64,000 nt of DNA from an uncultured Myxococcales bacterium (lineage in GTDB: Bacteria > Myxococcota_A > UBA9042 > CAIXZC01), in assembly GCA_903895725.1 (NCBI GenBank), contig CAITUV010000013.1:1-64000 (forward strand), in the 5' to 3' direction. A program made the position numbers and the translations under genes. Positions 51,469 to 60,976 of this stretch are shown here, one piece after another. The notes beneath the pieces were generated by a model that was not told the DNA's origin, did no database searches, and was given only the letters and a program-made list of their open reading frames with translations. Each line of letters begins with the position of its first letter. Position 1 is the first letter of the stretch.

Positions 51469-53673
51469 ATGAAGCGCTTCTGCCCTCACTGCATGGATGA
51501 GCTCGAGCCCGCAGCCGGGCGCTGTCCCAAGTGCGGAGGAGACCTCGTCACGCTCCCGGATGATTCGCTCGTGGGGAAGGTTCTCGACGACCGATACTCG
51601 CTCCTGGAGATCGCAGGCCGCGGCGGGATGGGCGTCGTCTACCGGGCCCGCCAGAAGTACCTGGACCGGGAAGTGGCGGTCAAGGTGCTTCGCCGCGACA
51701 TGTCGGCCGATTCCGCCAACGTCAAGCGATTCCTCCTCGAGGCCAGGGCCGCCTCGTCGCTGAAGAGCCCGCACACGGTGACGATCCATGACTTCGGAAT
51801 CACGCAGGACGGCCAGCTCTACTTCGCCATGGAACTGTTGGACGGAGAACCCTTAAGCCGCCTGATCCGTAAGGGACCCATGCCCGCAGACCGGGTGGCC
51901 CGCCTCATAGGCCAGGCCGCAGCGTCCCTGACGGAGGCTCATGCGAGGGGAATCTGGCATCGGGACATCAAGCCCGAGAACCTGCTGGTCCTGCAGGCCG
52001 AGGATGGGAGCGAGACGCTGAAAGTGCTCGATTTCGGGATCGCTCGGCTGGCCGATTCCTCGACGCACCTGACGGCCCGGGGGATGGTCTGTGGAACGCC
52101 CCAGTACGTGAGTCCGGAGCAAGCGCAGGGGGAAGCCGTCGACCAGCGGACGGATGTTTACTCGCTTGCCGTCGTCGCGTACGAGATGTTGGCCGGCCTC
52201 CCCCCGTTCGAAGGGGAAACACCGGTCCAGGTCCTGGTTGCTCACGTGAAATCGGCCCCACCATCGTTCGAAGAGAGACGGCCCGGGCTGGCCGTGGCCG
52301 AATCGGTCTGGCGCGTCGTGAGATGGGGGCTTGCCAAGAAGCCCGACGAACGGCCGGCAAGCGCGGAGCAGTTTGCCGCAGCGCTGAAGCAGGCGGCCGA
52401 CGATGCCCGATTCGTACCGGATACGCTGGCGGACGCGGAGACGAGGCGTCTGGGGCCTTCCTCGCGAGGAAGGCCGGGCCGGATTCCGTATCCGGAACAC
52501 ATTCCCACGGAGCCTGGGCTTCTGGCTGCCGACGGGGCAACAGCGGCCTACGGGGTCGTTCCCCCCTCGGTCCCGGCCGGTGCGGAAACGGACGATTTCC
52601 TCTCTCTGCAACGCCGCCGACGAGGACTGTGGACAGCAGCTGTCGTGTCCGCAGCGGCACTGGTTGCCCTGTTGGCCTGGCTTCGACCCTGGAGCGGAGC
52701 CGACGAGGTCGCCACCGACGGCCCTGCACGAGTCCCGGTTTCCGAGGATGCCGGCGCCTCGAGCCCGGAAGCGACCGTCGTGGGAACACCGGGAGCAGCG
52801 GAGTCCGCGTGGAGCGACGTGACGGCTGCCACTGCAGGCGGTGCGTCGGCAACGGGCGAGGACGCTGGAACAAACGTGGGGGAGGCCCCGGCAGCCGGGA
52901 TAGACCCCGGAGCCTCGGTCGAAGAGGCCAGGGCGACCGGCAAGGGCTCAGCGTCGGTAGCCACAGCGGCCACTGCAACCGAAAAGGGCTCCGGAGCGGA
53001 TGCAGGGGAGGCTTCGGCAACCGGGACGAGCTCGGCAACGGCGGCGGAGAAGGCCGCAGGAGCCGAGAAGGGAGGGGGAATCGCTCCGCAGGAGGCTGGC
53101 GCAACCGAAAAGGGCGCCGGAACGGATGCGGGGGAGGCTTCGGCAACCGGGACGGGCTCGGCAACGGCGGCGGAGAAGGCCGCAGGAGCCGAGAAGGGCG
53201 CTGGAACGGATGCTGGGGAGGGTTCCGCAGCCGGGAAGGGCTTGGCGTCGGCGGCCGAGAAGGCCTCGGGAGCCGAGAAGGGCTCGGGAGCCGAGAAGGC
53301 CTCGGGAGCCGAGAAGGGCTCGGGAGCCGAGAAGGGCTCGGGAGCCGAGAAGGCCTCGGGAATCGCTTCGGAGGAGGCTGGCGCAACCGTGAAGGGCTCC
53401 GCAACGCATGCGGGGAAGGCTTCGGCAACCGGGAATAGCTCGGCATCGGCGGCAGAGAAGGCCTCGGGAGCCGAGAAGGGCTCGGCAGCCGGGAAGGGCT
53501 CGGCAGCCGGGAAGGGCTCGGCAACGGAAGCGGAGAAGGGGTCGACAACCTCGGGAAAGAGCGGTGGAACCGGAGAGTACTTCTTGATCGGAACGGACGG
53601 GAAGGGCAAGAAGGAAGGTGGGGATGACGAGGGCGGGAAGGTCATCGGCGATGAGTACATCCGGTTGAAGTGA
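51469..53673 (+). CDS. Ser/Thr protein kinase with zinc ribbon and repeat tail
   Basis: 734 residues. An N-terminal zinc ribbon (C5/C8 and C19/C22) precedes a complete Hanks-type kinase domain (about 43-315): G-loop GRGGMGVV, Lys72 in AVKVL, HRDIKPEN with Asp166, DFG 188-190. One membrane helix (TAAVVSAAALVALLAWL) leads to an extracytoplasmic part of about 320 residues, a low-complexity Ala/Gly/Ser/Lys/Glu tract with units such as GAEKGSGAEKASGAEK and an 18-bp DNA period. It probably senses an envelope signal. There is no ribosome-binding site before the ATG. The next gene is 16 bases downstream. Confidence 0.92.
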   Translation: MKRFCPHCMDELEPAAGRCPKCGGDLVTLPDDSLVGKVLDDRYSLLEIAGRGGMGVVYRARQKYLDREVAVKVLRRDMSADSANVKRFLLEARAASSLKSPHTVTIHDFGITQDGQLYFAMELLDGEPLSRLIRKGPMPADRVARLIGQAAASLTEAHARGIWHRDIKPENLLVLQAEDGSETLKVLDFGIARLADSSTHLTARGMVCGTPQYVSPEQAQGEAVDQRTDVYSLAVVAYEMLAGLPPFEGETPVQVLVAHVKSAPPSFEERRPGLAVAESVWRVVRWGLAKKPDERPASAEQFAAALKQAADDARFVPDTLADAETRRLGPSSRGRPGRIPYPEHIPTEPGLLAADGATAAYGVVPPSVPAGAETDDFLSLQRRRRGLWTAAVVSAAALVALLAWLRPWSGADEVATDGPARVPVSEDAGASSPEATVVGTPGAAESAWSDVTAATAGGASATGEDAGTNVGEAPAAGIDPGASVEEARATGKGSASVATAATATEKGSGADAGEASATGTSSATAAEKAAGAEKGGGIAPQEAGATEKGAGTDAGEASATGTGSATAAEKAAGAEKGAGTDAGEGSAAGKGLASAAEKASGAEKGSGAEKASGAEKGSGAEKGSGAEKASGIASEEAGATVKGSATHAGKASATGNSSASAAEKASGAEKGSAAGKGSAAGKGSATEAEKGSTTSGKSGGTGEYFLIGTDGKGKKEGGDDEGGKVIGDEYIRLK

Positions 53674-53689
53674 GAGACGGGGGTATCGA

Positions 53690-54712
53690 ATGCGGCTGGG
53701 ACAGAAGATGGCGTGTGCGGCCTTGCTGGCCGGGCTGGTGCTGTCAACCGGTGTGTGCGCCCAGGAGAAGGCGGCCGGACTCAACGAACGCAACGACCAG
53801 GCCGTGCAGCTCTCGCAAGACGGGAAGCTGATTGAGGCCGCTGCGATCTGGCTCGACCTGATCGACGAGGTGGGGCCGGACAACCAGTACCTCTGGGGCT
53901 TCCACATGAACGTGGGGCGCAACTTCCAGAAGCTCGCCCTGTTCCCCGAGGCCTGGTGGCATCTGCGGCGCAGCGTGACATTGAACCCGGGCGAAAAGAC
54001 CCGGGCCCTGGAGTGGCTCGCCGAAGTGGAAAAGACGCTGCTTCAGACGCACCGTCGGATCACGGTGGTGGTGGGCCATGCGGGGGGACGAGTCCGCTTT
54101 CTACATGGCACTCGGGAGACGTGGTACAAGGCCCCTTTGGAGTGGTGGTTCAAGCCTGGAGAGCAGAGCATCGACGTCGCAGCGGAGGGGGTGGAGCGGA
54201 CGACCCGGCAGTTTTCGGTGGGGCCGCAGACGACGGAGGTGGTGCTGCGGCTCGATCAGGGGGCGGGGGGCGATCCCATCGTGAAGCCTGCAGGGACCGT
54301 CGAATCGAAGAAGGGGAGGCCCGTGCTCCCCTGGGTGATGCTGGGCGGTGCTTTTCTCCTGGCCGGGGCGGGGGGGGCGACGTTCTGGGTTGCCTCGAAC
54401 AACCTGGAGACCGAGAAGAAGGACTTTGCCGAGTGGAAGGACGAGAAGTGGGGGCTGGACGGTCTCGTTCCTTCGGGTAAGGAGGGGGAGGCCGAGGACG
54501 AATGGGACAGCCGGATGTCGTCCAAAGTGACCCCCTACGAGATCACGAGCTATGCGCTGTGGGGCGCGGCAGGTGCGGCGGCCGTGGGAAGCATCGTCTG
54601 GCTCGCCGTCGACGCGGCCCGGGAGAGAGAGCCCGAAGGCGACCTGCGACCGGTGTTTGTGCCGTTGCTCACGCCCGGTGGTGCCGGGGCTGCCGCTCAA
54701 CTTACCTTCTGA
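53690..54712 (+). CDS. TPR/PEGA-like secreted membrane protein, kinase partner
   Basis: 340 residues. Signal peptide MACAALLAGLVLSTGVCA is followed by TPR-like helices (NERNDQAVQLSQDGKLIEAA and FPEAWWHLRRSVTLNPGEKT). A PEGA-like beta segment follows (around 125-190: ITVVVGHAGGRVRF and EQSIDVAAEGVE), then two membrane helices (VLPWVMLGGAFLLAGAGGAT and YALWGAAGAAAVGSIVWLAV). It is transcribed with the kinase, so it may be a component of the same signalling or envelope complex. The 3' end overlaps the convergent methyltransferase gene by 16 bases. Confidence 0.78.
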   Translation: MRLGQKMACAALLAGLVLSTGVCAQEKAAGLNERNDQAVQLSQDGKLIEAAAIWLDLIDEVGPDNQYLWGFHMNVGRNFQKLALFPEAWWHLRRSVTLNPGEKTRALEWLAEVEKTLLQTHRRITVVVGHAGGRVRFLHGTRETWYKAPLEWWFKPGEQSIDVAAEGVERTTRQFSVGPQTTEVVLRLDQGAGGDPIVKPAGTVESKKGRPVLPWVMLGGAFLLAGAGGATFWVASNNLETEKKDFAEWKDEKWGLDGLVPSGKEGEAEDEWDSRMSSKVTPYEITSYALWGAAGAAAVGSIVWLAVDAAREREPEGDLRPVFVPLLTPGGAGAAAQLTF

Positions 54713-55440
54713 AACAGTCCGAGGAACGAAATCCCGAACGGCAGGTTGCCGCAGCGCAGGAGCCGCGCCTCGCAGGCCAGGAGGGAGGCCAGCAGGCGGT
54801 TGACGGGGCCGGCGGGCATCCGGAGGTCCGATTCGGGGTCGGGAGTCCTGGCCAGACGTCGGCCGAGTCGCGCCAGGACGATGGGGGGGGCCAGCAAGCA
54901 GTTGTACGGAGTGAGGCGGACGACCCGGAGCCCGGCCCTGGAGGCCAGGGCCACCACCTCGTCCCGACGGTAGCGGCGGCAATGGCCCAGCGCTCGATCA
55001 TGGGCCGAATAGAGCCGTGGGTGGGCCGGAACCGTCACGAGCACATGACCTCCGGGGCGGGTGACGCGAGAGGCTTCGGCCAGGGCCGCTGCATCATCGA
55101 GCAGGTGCTCGAGCACGTCGAGCAGCATCACCACCCCGAACGAGCCGTCCGGGTGGGGCAGATTCTCCGCATGTCCTTCTGATAGTGATGCCGAAGTCTT
55201 TCGGCGGGCAGCAGCCAGCGCTTCGGTGGATCGGTCAACTCCGAACAAGGCCGTTGGAGGTAGATGACAGGCGTGTTCCAGCCTGGCCAGGGTCAGGCCG
55301 GTTCCGCAGCCGATGTCGAGCAGCGGGAGTCCCCGCGGCAGGAGCGGATGGAGGATGGACAGAATCACGGAGCGGCTGCCGCGGAACCACCAGTGGCGGT
55401 CTTCCATCTCGGCCATCTTCCGGATTTCTTCACGGTTCAT
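54697..55440 (-). CDS. Class I SAM-dependent methyltransferase
   Basis: 247 residues. SAM-binding motif I is LLDIGCGTGLTLARLE; post-motif acid in LFGVDRSTEAL; motif II around VVMLLDVLEHL. The N-terminal MEDRHWWFRGSRSVI is common in sugar- or lipid-modifying methyltransferases of this group. The target is not determined. The ATG at 55440 is followed upstream by GGTTCCCCTCC in reverse, that is GGAGGGGAACC on the coding strand. The genes flanking it point away, so it stands alone. Confidence 0.88.
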   Translation of the reverse strand: MNREEIRKMAEMEDRHWWFRGSRSVILSILHPLLPRGLPLLDIGCGTGLTLARLEHACHLPPTALFGVDRSTEALAAARRKTSASLSEGHAENLPHPDGSFGVVMLLDVLEHLLDDAAALAEASRVTRPGGHVLVTVPAHPRLYSAHDRALGHCRRYRRDEVVALASRAGLRVVRLTPYNCLLAPPIVLARLGRRLARTPDPESDLRMPAGPVNRLLASLLACEARLLRCGNLPFGISFLGLFQKVS

Positions 55441-55520
55441 GGAGGGGAACCGAAGGAGGTCGGCCCCGCATTCAGTTCCTGCCGGCAGCGGGAACGGGGG
55501 CGGTCAACGAACCGGGAGCA

Positions 55521-55859
55521 TCAGCTCTTGTGAGCGGCCTTGGCCTTCTCGGCGATGTACCGTCTCAGGATCTCCTTGTCCGAGGTGGACAGCCCGGTGA
55601 ACTTGATTCCCATGTCCTTGGGGTCCTCGTGTGTGGCCCACACGACCTCTCCCTCGGCCTCCATGGTCTCGTTGAGGTCCGGGAAATTGATGGTGACATA
55701 GACCCGGGTACCAAGCTCCTCGGGGGTGGCGGTGCGCATGCTGATTCCGCCGAGGCTGATGTTCTCGATCTTGTGGAAGAGTAGAACCTCGGACCCGGTG
55801 AAGTCCACCAAGGCATCGGTTTCAATCCGCACGTACTCGCGCTTTCCTTCGCCGGTCAT
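55521..55859 (-). CDS. PilZ domain protein
   Basis: 112 residues, a single PilZ domain. The c-di-GMP-binding signature is present: RxxxR in REYVRIE and the (D/N)xSxxG motif in NISLGGIS, with GIKFTGLS at the end of the barrel. It is a cytoplasmic receptor for cyclic di-GMP, likely linking that messenger to motility or surface polymers. It has its own promoter (55889-55917). Confidence 0.92.
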   Translation of the reverse strand: MTGEGKREYVRIETDALVDFTGSEVLLFHKIENISLGGISMRTATPEELGTRVYVTINFPDLNETMEAEGEVVWATHEDPKDMGIKFTGLSTSDKEILRRYIAEKAKAAHKS

Positions 55860-55888
55860 GGCATCCCCTCTGCACTGTTACGACAGCC

Positions 55889-55917
55889 ACGATAGCACGC
55901 ACGGGGGAGGGTGTAAA
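55889..55917 (-). promoter_or_regulatory. Sigma-70-like promoter of the PilZ gene
   Basis: On the minus strand, TTTACA (55917-55912), 17 bases, TATCGT (55894-55889). Confidence 0.55.
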
Positions 55918-55930
55918 GCCACATTGAGGC

Positions 55931-55959
55931 TTGTCCGCATCCGGAGGGGATGGTAGGGT
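55931..55959 (+). promoter_or_regulatory. Candidate promoter of the HEAT-repeat lipoprotein
   Basis: TTGTCC (55931-55936), 17 bases, TAGGGT (55954-55959). Confidence 0.5.
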
Positions 55960-55983
55960 TCCCTGCCGTGGATCGGGAGCGAG

Positions 55984-56823
55984 ATGGCGTTTCGAACTGC
56001 AGCGATCCTGGTGCTTTCGTGTTGCGCCCTGGGGTGTGAACCGGGGGGTGCGGGGTCTGGGGAGAGGGAAATCGCACCGGCGGACCTGGTCGCGGCGTTC
56101 TTCTCCGAGGATCTGGCCCAGTGCAGTGCGGACGGCGACTGCGTGACCGGCCGCTGCGACCTGACTCCGACGTTCACTGTGGCCATCGAAAGGGGCTACT
56201 GCGGGACGTTCCAGACGGCGTTCGACCGCTGGCAGAAGGTTGAGCTGGCGGAACGGCTCGCCCAGGCGGCCGGCGGGTCAGCCGGCGTCCTGGAGGCCGT
56301 GCTGGCTCGGGTGGACGAGGAGCTCGGCTATACCCGGAATCCGCCTCAGGCAGGCTATGCCGTGCGGGCCCCCGAGAAGGAGACCCTCGTAGTCTTGCTG
56401 TCTGCCATGGCGTCGGAGGAGACGGCCGGGGACGAAACGAGGGGACCTGCCATGTCTCGACTGGAGCAGATGTACTCGGTGGAGTCCGGGGCGGTGAAGC
56501 GAGCCGCCGGGCTGGCTCTGGCGGAGGTCGGAAACGAGTCCGCGATGGACGAGGTGGTCCAGGCCTCTTTCGGGGCTTCGGCGAGGCTGAGGCTGCACGC
56601 TGCCCGGGCCGCTTCCGGACTGTGCAGCACGACTTCGCTGGGGGTGCTTGCGTCACTCCTGGAGGACCCTCACCCGCTGGTCCGCGCCGGCGCGGCCGAT
56701 GCCCTGGGGCGGTGCCGGAGCGAGGATGCCCGAAAGGTGCTCGAGGCGCGGCGGGATGCCCTGCGTCGCAAGCCGGGCGTTTCCGGCGACCTGTCCGCGG
56801 TCGAGGCCGCACTGGCTCGGTAG
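55984..56823 (+). CDS. HEAT-repeat-like lipoprotein
   Basis: 279 residues. The lipobox LSCCALGC marks a lipoprotein (Cys18). A small Cys cluster (CSADGDCVTGRCD and YCGTF) precedes helical repeats with HEAT-like character (LEQMYSVESGAVKRAAGLAL, then LASLLEDPHPLVRAGAADAL). Such proteins act as docking scaffolds. The interval 56824-56966 after it contains no gene. Confidence 0.8.
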   Translation: MAFRTAAILVLSCCALGCEPGGAGSGEREIAPADLVAAFFSEDLAQCSADGDCVTGRCDLTPTFTVAIERGYCGTFQTAFDRWQKVELAERLAQAAGGSAGVLEAVLARVDEELGYTRNPPQAGYAVRAPEKETLVVLLSAMASEETAGDETRGPAMSRLEQMYSVESGAVKRAAGLALAEVGNESAMDEVVQASFGASARLRLHAARAASGLCSTTSLGVLASLLEDPHPLVRAGAADALGRCRSEDARKVLEARRDALRRKPGVSGDLSAVEAALAR

Positions 56824-56966
56824 ACACTGGCGCTCGGCGTAGCAACGAGCCGCCTGCCGTGAGCAACAGTCACCAAAGCCTGCCCGGGCGGAGTCGAGGA
56901 CAGGATCTTCCCATCCAATTGCCCGACACAGTCCCCCGGGATGACAGCGAAGCCGGACGACCGTGT

Positions 56967-58460
56967 TTACACTTCTCGCTCATGCGGGAGGAGGTCCCGC
57001 GGGGCGCGGAAGTAGTGGAACGGGCTGTAGGAGAGGAAATTGGACAGTCGGCTGGTGTAGACGCATGCCCACGTCTGGATCTGCTCTCCGAACACGCTGT
57101 GAGCGGTCCCTTCCTTCACGAGCATTCCCCAGCGCGGGTTGAACTCCTTGAGGATGTGCACTTCGTCTTCCGCCATCTCGGCTTCGAACCGCTCGATGAC
57201 CTGGCGGATCTGGGCGATGTTGCGCTCGCTGACTTCGACGACCTGGGAGATCGGATGGACCCCCGCATTGCCGTTGACCCGGGCGAGCTCGTCGAGGTTC
57301 AGGAGCGACATCAGCAGGCGTTGCTGGTAATTGGCCTCGATCTCGTGGAGCAGGCGCCTCTGGAAAAGGCCGTCCCACGCCGTCTGCAGCTCTCGGGTGG
57401 CTTCCAGGCCCGCCAGCTCGGGCTCGATTTCAGGGATCACCATGGCGGTGCGCCAGGCGCTGTGCTTCTTGGACCGCAGAATGTCGCCGTAGATGTGGTC
57501 GCCGATGTAGAGGATTTTGTCTCCGAAGCAGTTGAGGAGTCCCTCGAAGGCGCGGAGATTGCCTCCCCTGAAGACCTTGTGCTGAATCTCCGGCGGAGCG
57601 AGCCGTTCGGGGGCCATGGGCCCCCTGCCGGCGAAGAATCCGGGCTTGGCGGCCTCGACGACGATGTGCTCGAAGTAGTCGGTCCAGCGGGGGAACGACT
57701 CGAGCACCGAGTCGAGCAGGTAGGACATGACCGCATCGGTGTAAGCCCAGCCCGAGTTGGTGGCGAGAAAGAGCTTCTTGCCCGAGTAGATGAACCGTTC
57801 CAGGGTGTAGGCGATGTCCGGGTCCTTCTCGATGTAGGTTCCCATGTCCCGGATGACGATGTTCTTCAAGGTCCCGTCGCGGTGGATGCCATCTACCGAC
57901 TTCCGGATGCACTGGTACGCGTGGTTGTAGGTCCTGGCGTTGCCCCGGCCCTCTTTGTCGAGCATGTCGACCATCTGGGCGTACATGTGCGTTTCGGGGA
58001 GCGAGAAGAGGGTATCCACGAGGAAGTACTCGGGGCGGGAGAGCTGGAGCCGCTTCTGCCGGTATCGTTCCTTGCGATCCCCTTCCGGAATGGGGCGGGT
58101 CCCATGCGAAGCCCGCGATACGTGCCGATGGCGGTCCATCTTGAGGATGTTGCCGTGCATCATGTCGATGACCAGACCGCGGATGGCGAAGTCGCGGTCG
58201 TACTTGAACGACAGGATCTTGTCCGGGAACTGGAACTCGGTGACCAGCCTCTGGAGGGCCATGTCCCAGGCCAGCTGCTCGAAGGCCGGCTTGTAGATGG
58301 CCAGCGTGTAGTCCATGTCGAAGCCGACGGCCTGGATCTTGCGAAGCCGCAGATTGCGGTTCACGAACACCCGACGGCTGTACCGGATCGTGCTGGGCCG
58401 GAAATGGTTGAGCAGTTGCAGGAAGGTCTCTGTCGGGAACCGGTCGCTCCGTCGCGGCAT
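56967..58460 (-). CDS. HAD-IG family purine 5'-nucleotidase
   Basis: 497 residues, matching the PF05761 family. The HAD nucleophile motif is in FDMDYTLAIY (DxDxT) near residue 48, motif 2 lies in FLATNSGWAYTD and motif 4 in YIGDHIYGDI. It would dephosphorylate purine nucleoside monophosphates such as IMP or GMP in the cytoplasm. The ATG at 58460 follows GGAGGT. The promoter region is shared with the divergent MopE-type gene. Confidence 0.92.
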   Translation of the reverse strand: MPRRSDRFPTETFLQLLNHFRPSTIRYSRRVFVNRNLRLRKIQAVGFDMDYTLAIYKPAFEQLAWDMALQRLVTEFQFPDKILSFKYDRDFAIRGLVIDMMHGNILKMDRHRHVSRASHGTRPIPEGDRKERYRQKRLQLSRPEYFLVDTLFSLPETHMYAQMVDMLDKEGRGNARTYNHAYQCIRKSVDGIHRDGTLKNIVIRDMGTYIEKDPDIAYTLERFIYSGKKLFLATNSGWAYTDAVMSYLLDSVLESFPRWTDYFEHIVVEAAKPGFFAGRGPMAPERLAPPEIQHKVFRGGNLRAFEGLLNCFGDKILYIGDHIYGDILRSKKHSAWRTAMVIPEIEPELAGLEATRELQTAWDGLFQRRLLHEIEANYQQRLLMSLLNLDELARVNGNAGVHPISQVVEVSERNIAQIRQVIERFEAEMAEDEVHILKEFNPRWGMLVKEGTAHSVFGEQIQTWACVYTSRLSNFLSYSPFHYFRAPRDLLPHEREV

Positions 58461-58504
58461 TCCATACCTCCGGGGGCACCCCCGATCAGTATAGGACAGT
58501 TCCT

Positions 58505-58533
58505 TGATCTCGGAAAGATTCACGACTATACTC
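58505..58533 (+). promoter_or_regulatory. Sigma-70-like promoter of the second MopE-type lipoprotein
   Basis: TTGATC (58505-58510), 17 bases, TATACT (58528-58533), with a leader of about 90 bases. A minus-strand -10 (TATACT, 58493-58488) for the nucleotidase gene lies alongside, with a weak -35 at 58517-58512 that falls inside the plus-strand spacer. Confidence 0.6.
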
Positions 58534-58631
58534 GGCAGCAGTCTGCTCGTGCCGACTCGAGCGAGGGGGCCGGGCGGAGGGCCTGCGGTGGCGGGGCGTT
58601 GCAGACGCAGTTTGATGCAAGGAGCTAGGGA

Positions 58632-60926
58632 ATGAAACGGGTGGCACTCGGTCTCATGCTGGTTTTCTCTGTGGCTTGCAGCTCCAACGGCGGCAATGGC
58701 GACAAGGACAACGGCCCCGCGGACATCGATGCGTGGTGGCTGGAGGAGAGGGGAGACCAGGCCAAGCCGGAGCTTCCCGACGTGGCCCCGGGGGAGTTGG
58801 ACCTCTACGTCTTCCCGGAAATCCAGGATCACCAGGTCATCCCGCCGGACGTGGCGGACAAGGTGTCTCCTCCGGACGAGCAGGTCCCGGAAGAAGTCGA
58901 GGAGAAGGACGAGTACGTTCCGCCGGCGGGCGAGGTCGGTGCCACGTGCACCACGGGGACCCAGTGCAACTCCGGCCTTTGCCTCGAGGCCCGGCAGGGG
59001 ATGAAGTGCTCCGGCCCGTGCACGGCCGAGCAGCCGTGCCCGCAGGATTTCGTGTGCACCGTGTTCCCGGGGGTGGAAGGCAACGTCTGCGTCCCGGGCA
59101 AGGTCAACCTGTGCCGTCCCTGTACCGTCAACGAGGACTGCATGTCCAACGGCGTGGACGTCGGGGACCGTTGCCTGTCGATGGGCGCCAAGGGGGCATT
59201 TTGCGGCGGGAGCTGCGAAGGGGGTACCGCCTGCCCGGCCGGCTTCGAGTGCCATGGCATGACGGACAAGCTCGGCAAGCCCTCGGACCAGTGCGTGAAG
59301 CCTTCGGGTGACTGCACCTGCACCGACAAGTTCGTGCAGCAGGGGGCCTGGACGCTCTGCTACAATCAGAACCTGCTCGGCAAGTGCGAAGGCGACCGGT
59401 TCTGCACCGCCACGGGACTTTCGGAGTGCTCGGCCCCGACCCCCGAGGAAGAGCAGTGCAATGGTACGGACGATGACTGCGACGGCCAGATCGACGAGGG
59501 GGTGTCCGACATGGACAAGGACGGTACCCCCGACTGCGTCGACGAGGACGATGACAACGACAACGTGGCCGACTTCGCAGACAACTGCCCGCTCGACTCC
59601 AACCCCGGCCAGGAAGACTTCGACAAGGATCTCAAGGGCGACGCCTGCGACGATGACGACGATGCCGACGGCGATGCCGACACGTCCGATTGCGCCAAGT
59701 ACGATGCCACGATCTTCCACGGGGCCCAGGAGGTCTGCGACGGCCTGGACAACGACTGCGAGGGCGGCGTCCCCATCGAGGAGCTCGACAAGGACGGCGA
59801 CGGCATCCGGGGGTGCGACGGCGATTGCAACGACAACAACAACCAGGTGTTCCCGGGGGCCCAGGAAGACTGCACTACCCCCTTCGACGACGACTGCGAC
59901 AACGAGAACAATCCCGACGATGCGCTCAACTGCAAGATCCTGTACAAGGACGAGGACGGTGACGGCTACGGCAGCGCCGATTCCAAGTGCCGCTGCGTCC
60001 CCGAGCCGCCCTACCTGGCGGACAACAGCTTCGACTGTGACGATACCAAGAAGGAAGTCCACCCGGGCGGCCTCGAGGACTGCGCCACCGCAGACATCGA
60101 TGAGAACTGCGACGGCACCTTCAACCAGCAGGACGGCCTCAACTGCAAACTCTACTACAAGGACGGAGACAGCGATACCTACGGCGTGGCCCAGTCCATC
60201 TGCGCATGCGAGAAGTTCGGCGTGTTCTCGGCCGACAACGTGCTCGACTGCAACGACAACAATGACCAGGTCAACCCCAAGGTCAAGGAGAACTGCCTGA
60301 CGTTCGAGGTCGACGACAACTGCAACGGCACTCCCAACGACATGGATGCTCAGAACTGCGACCCGTGGTACGAGGACAAGGACGGCGACGGGTTCGGAAC
60401 CGGTGTCGCGGTCTGCATCTGTCAGCCGCAGTCGGTGTACACGGCCCCCAATGGCGAGGACTGCGACGACACCAACAAGGAGATCTACCCGGGCCGCAAG
60501 GAGATGTGCTCCACCGACTACGACGACAACTGCAACAAGGACGCCAACGAAGCCGATGCCGAGGGCTGCACTCCATGGTGGGTCGACCAGGACGGCGACG
60601 GGTACGCAGGCACCCAAATCTGTTACTGCAAGGCCCCGGCCAATGCCGAGGACTACCCAGAGGACTGCTGCGACGCAGACCCCAACGCCCATCCCAATCA
60701 GACCAAGTACTTCTCGGACCCGGTCAACTGGTGCAACGGTTACGACTACAACTGCGATGGGTCCGAGGAGAGCCAGTACAACTCCTCCTGCGTCGAGGCT
60801 CCGTGCAGTGCCGGCTGGTTCCAGCCCTCCCCGGGTTGCGGCGTGGCCGGTAACTGGTGCCTGAACTGCGCCGGATGCGGCTCGTGCATCGGCCAGACCA
60901 TTCAGCAGAAGCAGAAGTGCCGATAG
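58632..60926 (+). CDS. Cys/Asp-rich lipoprotein with MopE-type motifs
   Basis: 764 residues. Lipobox FSVAC after MKRVALGLMLV, then an acidic stretch. The region about 95-260 parallels the giant lipoprotein at 41275-45654 in Cys spacing (GLCLEARQGMKCSG, LCRPCTVNEDCMSNG), so the two are paralogues. Residues about 275-330 have a MopE motif (CNGTDDDCDGQIDEG) and a TSP3-like segment. From about 370 on, repeating units of about 45-55 residues contain CDDxxxEVHPG, DENCDGTFNQQDGLNC and a YKDxDxDxYG calcium-type loop. A surface-bound metal or calcium binder is likely. Confidence 0.86.
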   Translation: MKRVALGLMLVFSVACSSNGGNGDKDNGPADIDAWWLEERGDQAKPELPDVAPGELDLYVFPEIQDHQVIPPDVADKVSPPDEQVPEEVEEKDEYVPPAGEVGATCTTGTQCNSGLCLEARQGMKCSGPCTAEQPCPQDFVCTVFPGVEGNVCVPGKVNLCRPCTVNEDCMSNGVDVGDRCLSMGAKGAFCGGSCEGGTACPAGFECHGMTDKLGKPSDQCVKPSGDCTCTDKFVQQGAWTLCYNQNLLGKCEGDRFCTATGLSECSAPTPEEEQCNGTDDDCDGQIDEGVSDMDKDGTPDCVDEDDDNDNVADFADNCPLDSNPGQEDFDKDLKGDACDDDDDADGDADTSDCAKYDATIFHGAQEVCDGLDNDCEGGVPIEELDKDGDGIRGCDGDCNDNNNQVFPGAQEDCTTPFDDDCDNENNPDDALNCKILYKDEDGDGYGSADSKCRCVPEPPYLADNSFDCDDTKKEVHPGGLEDCATADIDENCDGTFNQQDGLNCKLYYKDGDSDTYGVAQSICACEKFGVFSADNVLDCNDNNDQVNPKVKENCLTFEVDDNCNGTPNDMDAQNCDPWYEDKDGDGFGTGVAVCICQPQSVYTAPNGEDCDDTNKEIYPGRKEMCSTDYDDNCNKDANEADAEGCTPWWVDQDGDGYAGTQICYCKAPANAEDYPEDCCDADPNAHPNQTKYFSDPVNWCNGYDYNCDGSEESQYNSSCVEAPCSAGWFQPSPGCGVAGNWCLNCAGCGSCIGQTIQQKQKCR

Positions 60927-60976
60927 GCGACCGTCGGCTCCTGCCGCAGGAACCAGGAAGACTGGAGGTGGGAGCG

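Noticed and set aside
52323..53438. Alternative-frame protein within the kinase tail
   Set aside because: The frame only reflects the repetitive Arg/Gly-rich reading of the Ala/Gly/Lys/Glu tract and has no independent start signal.
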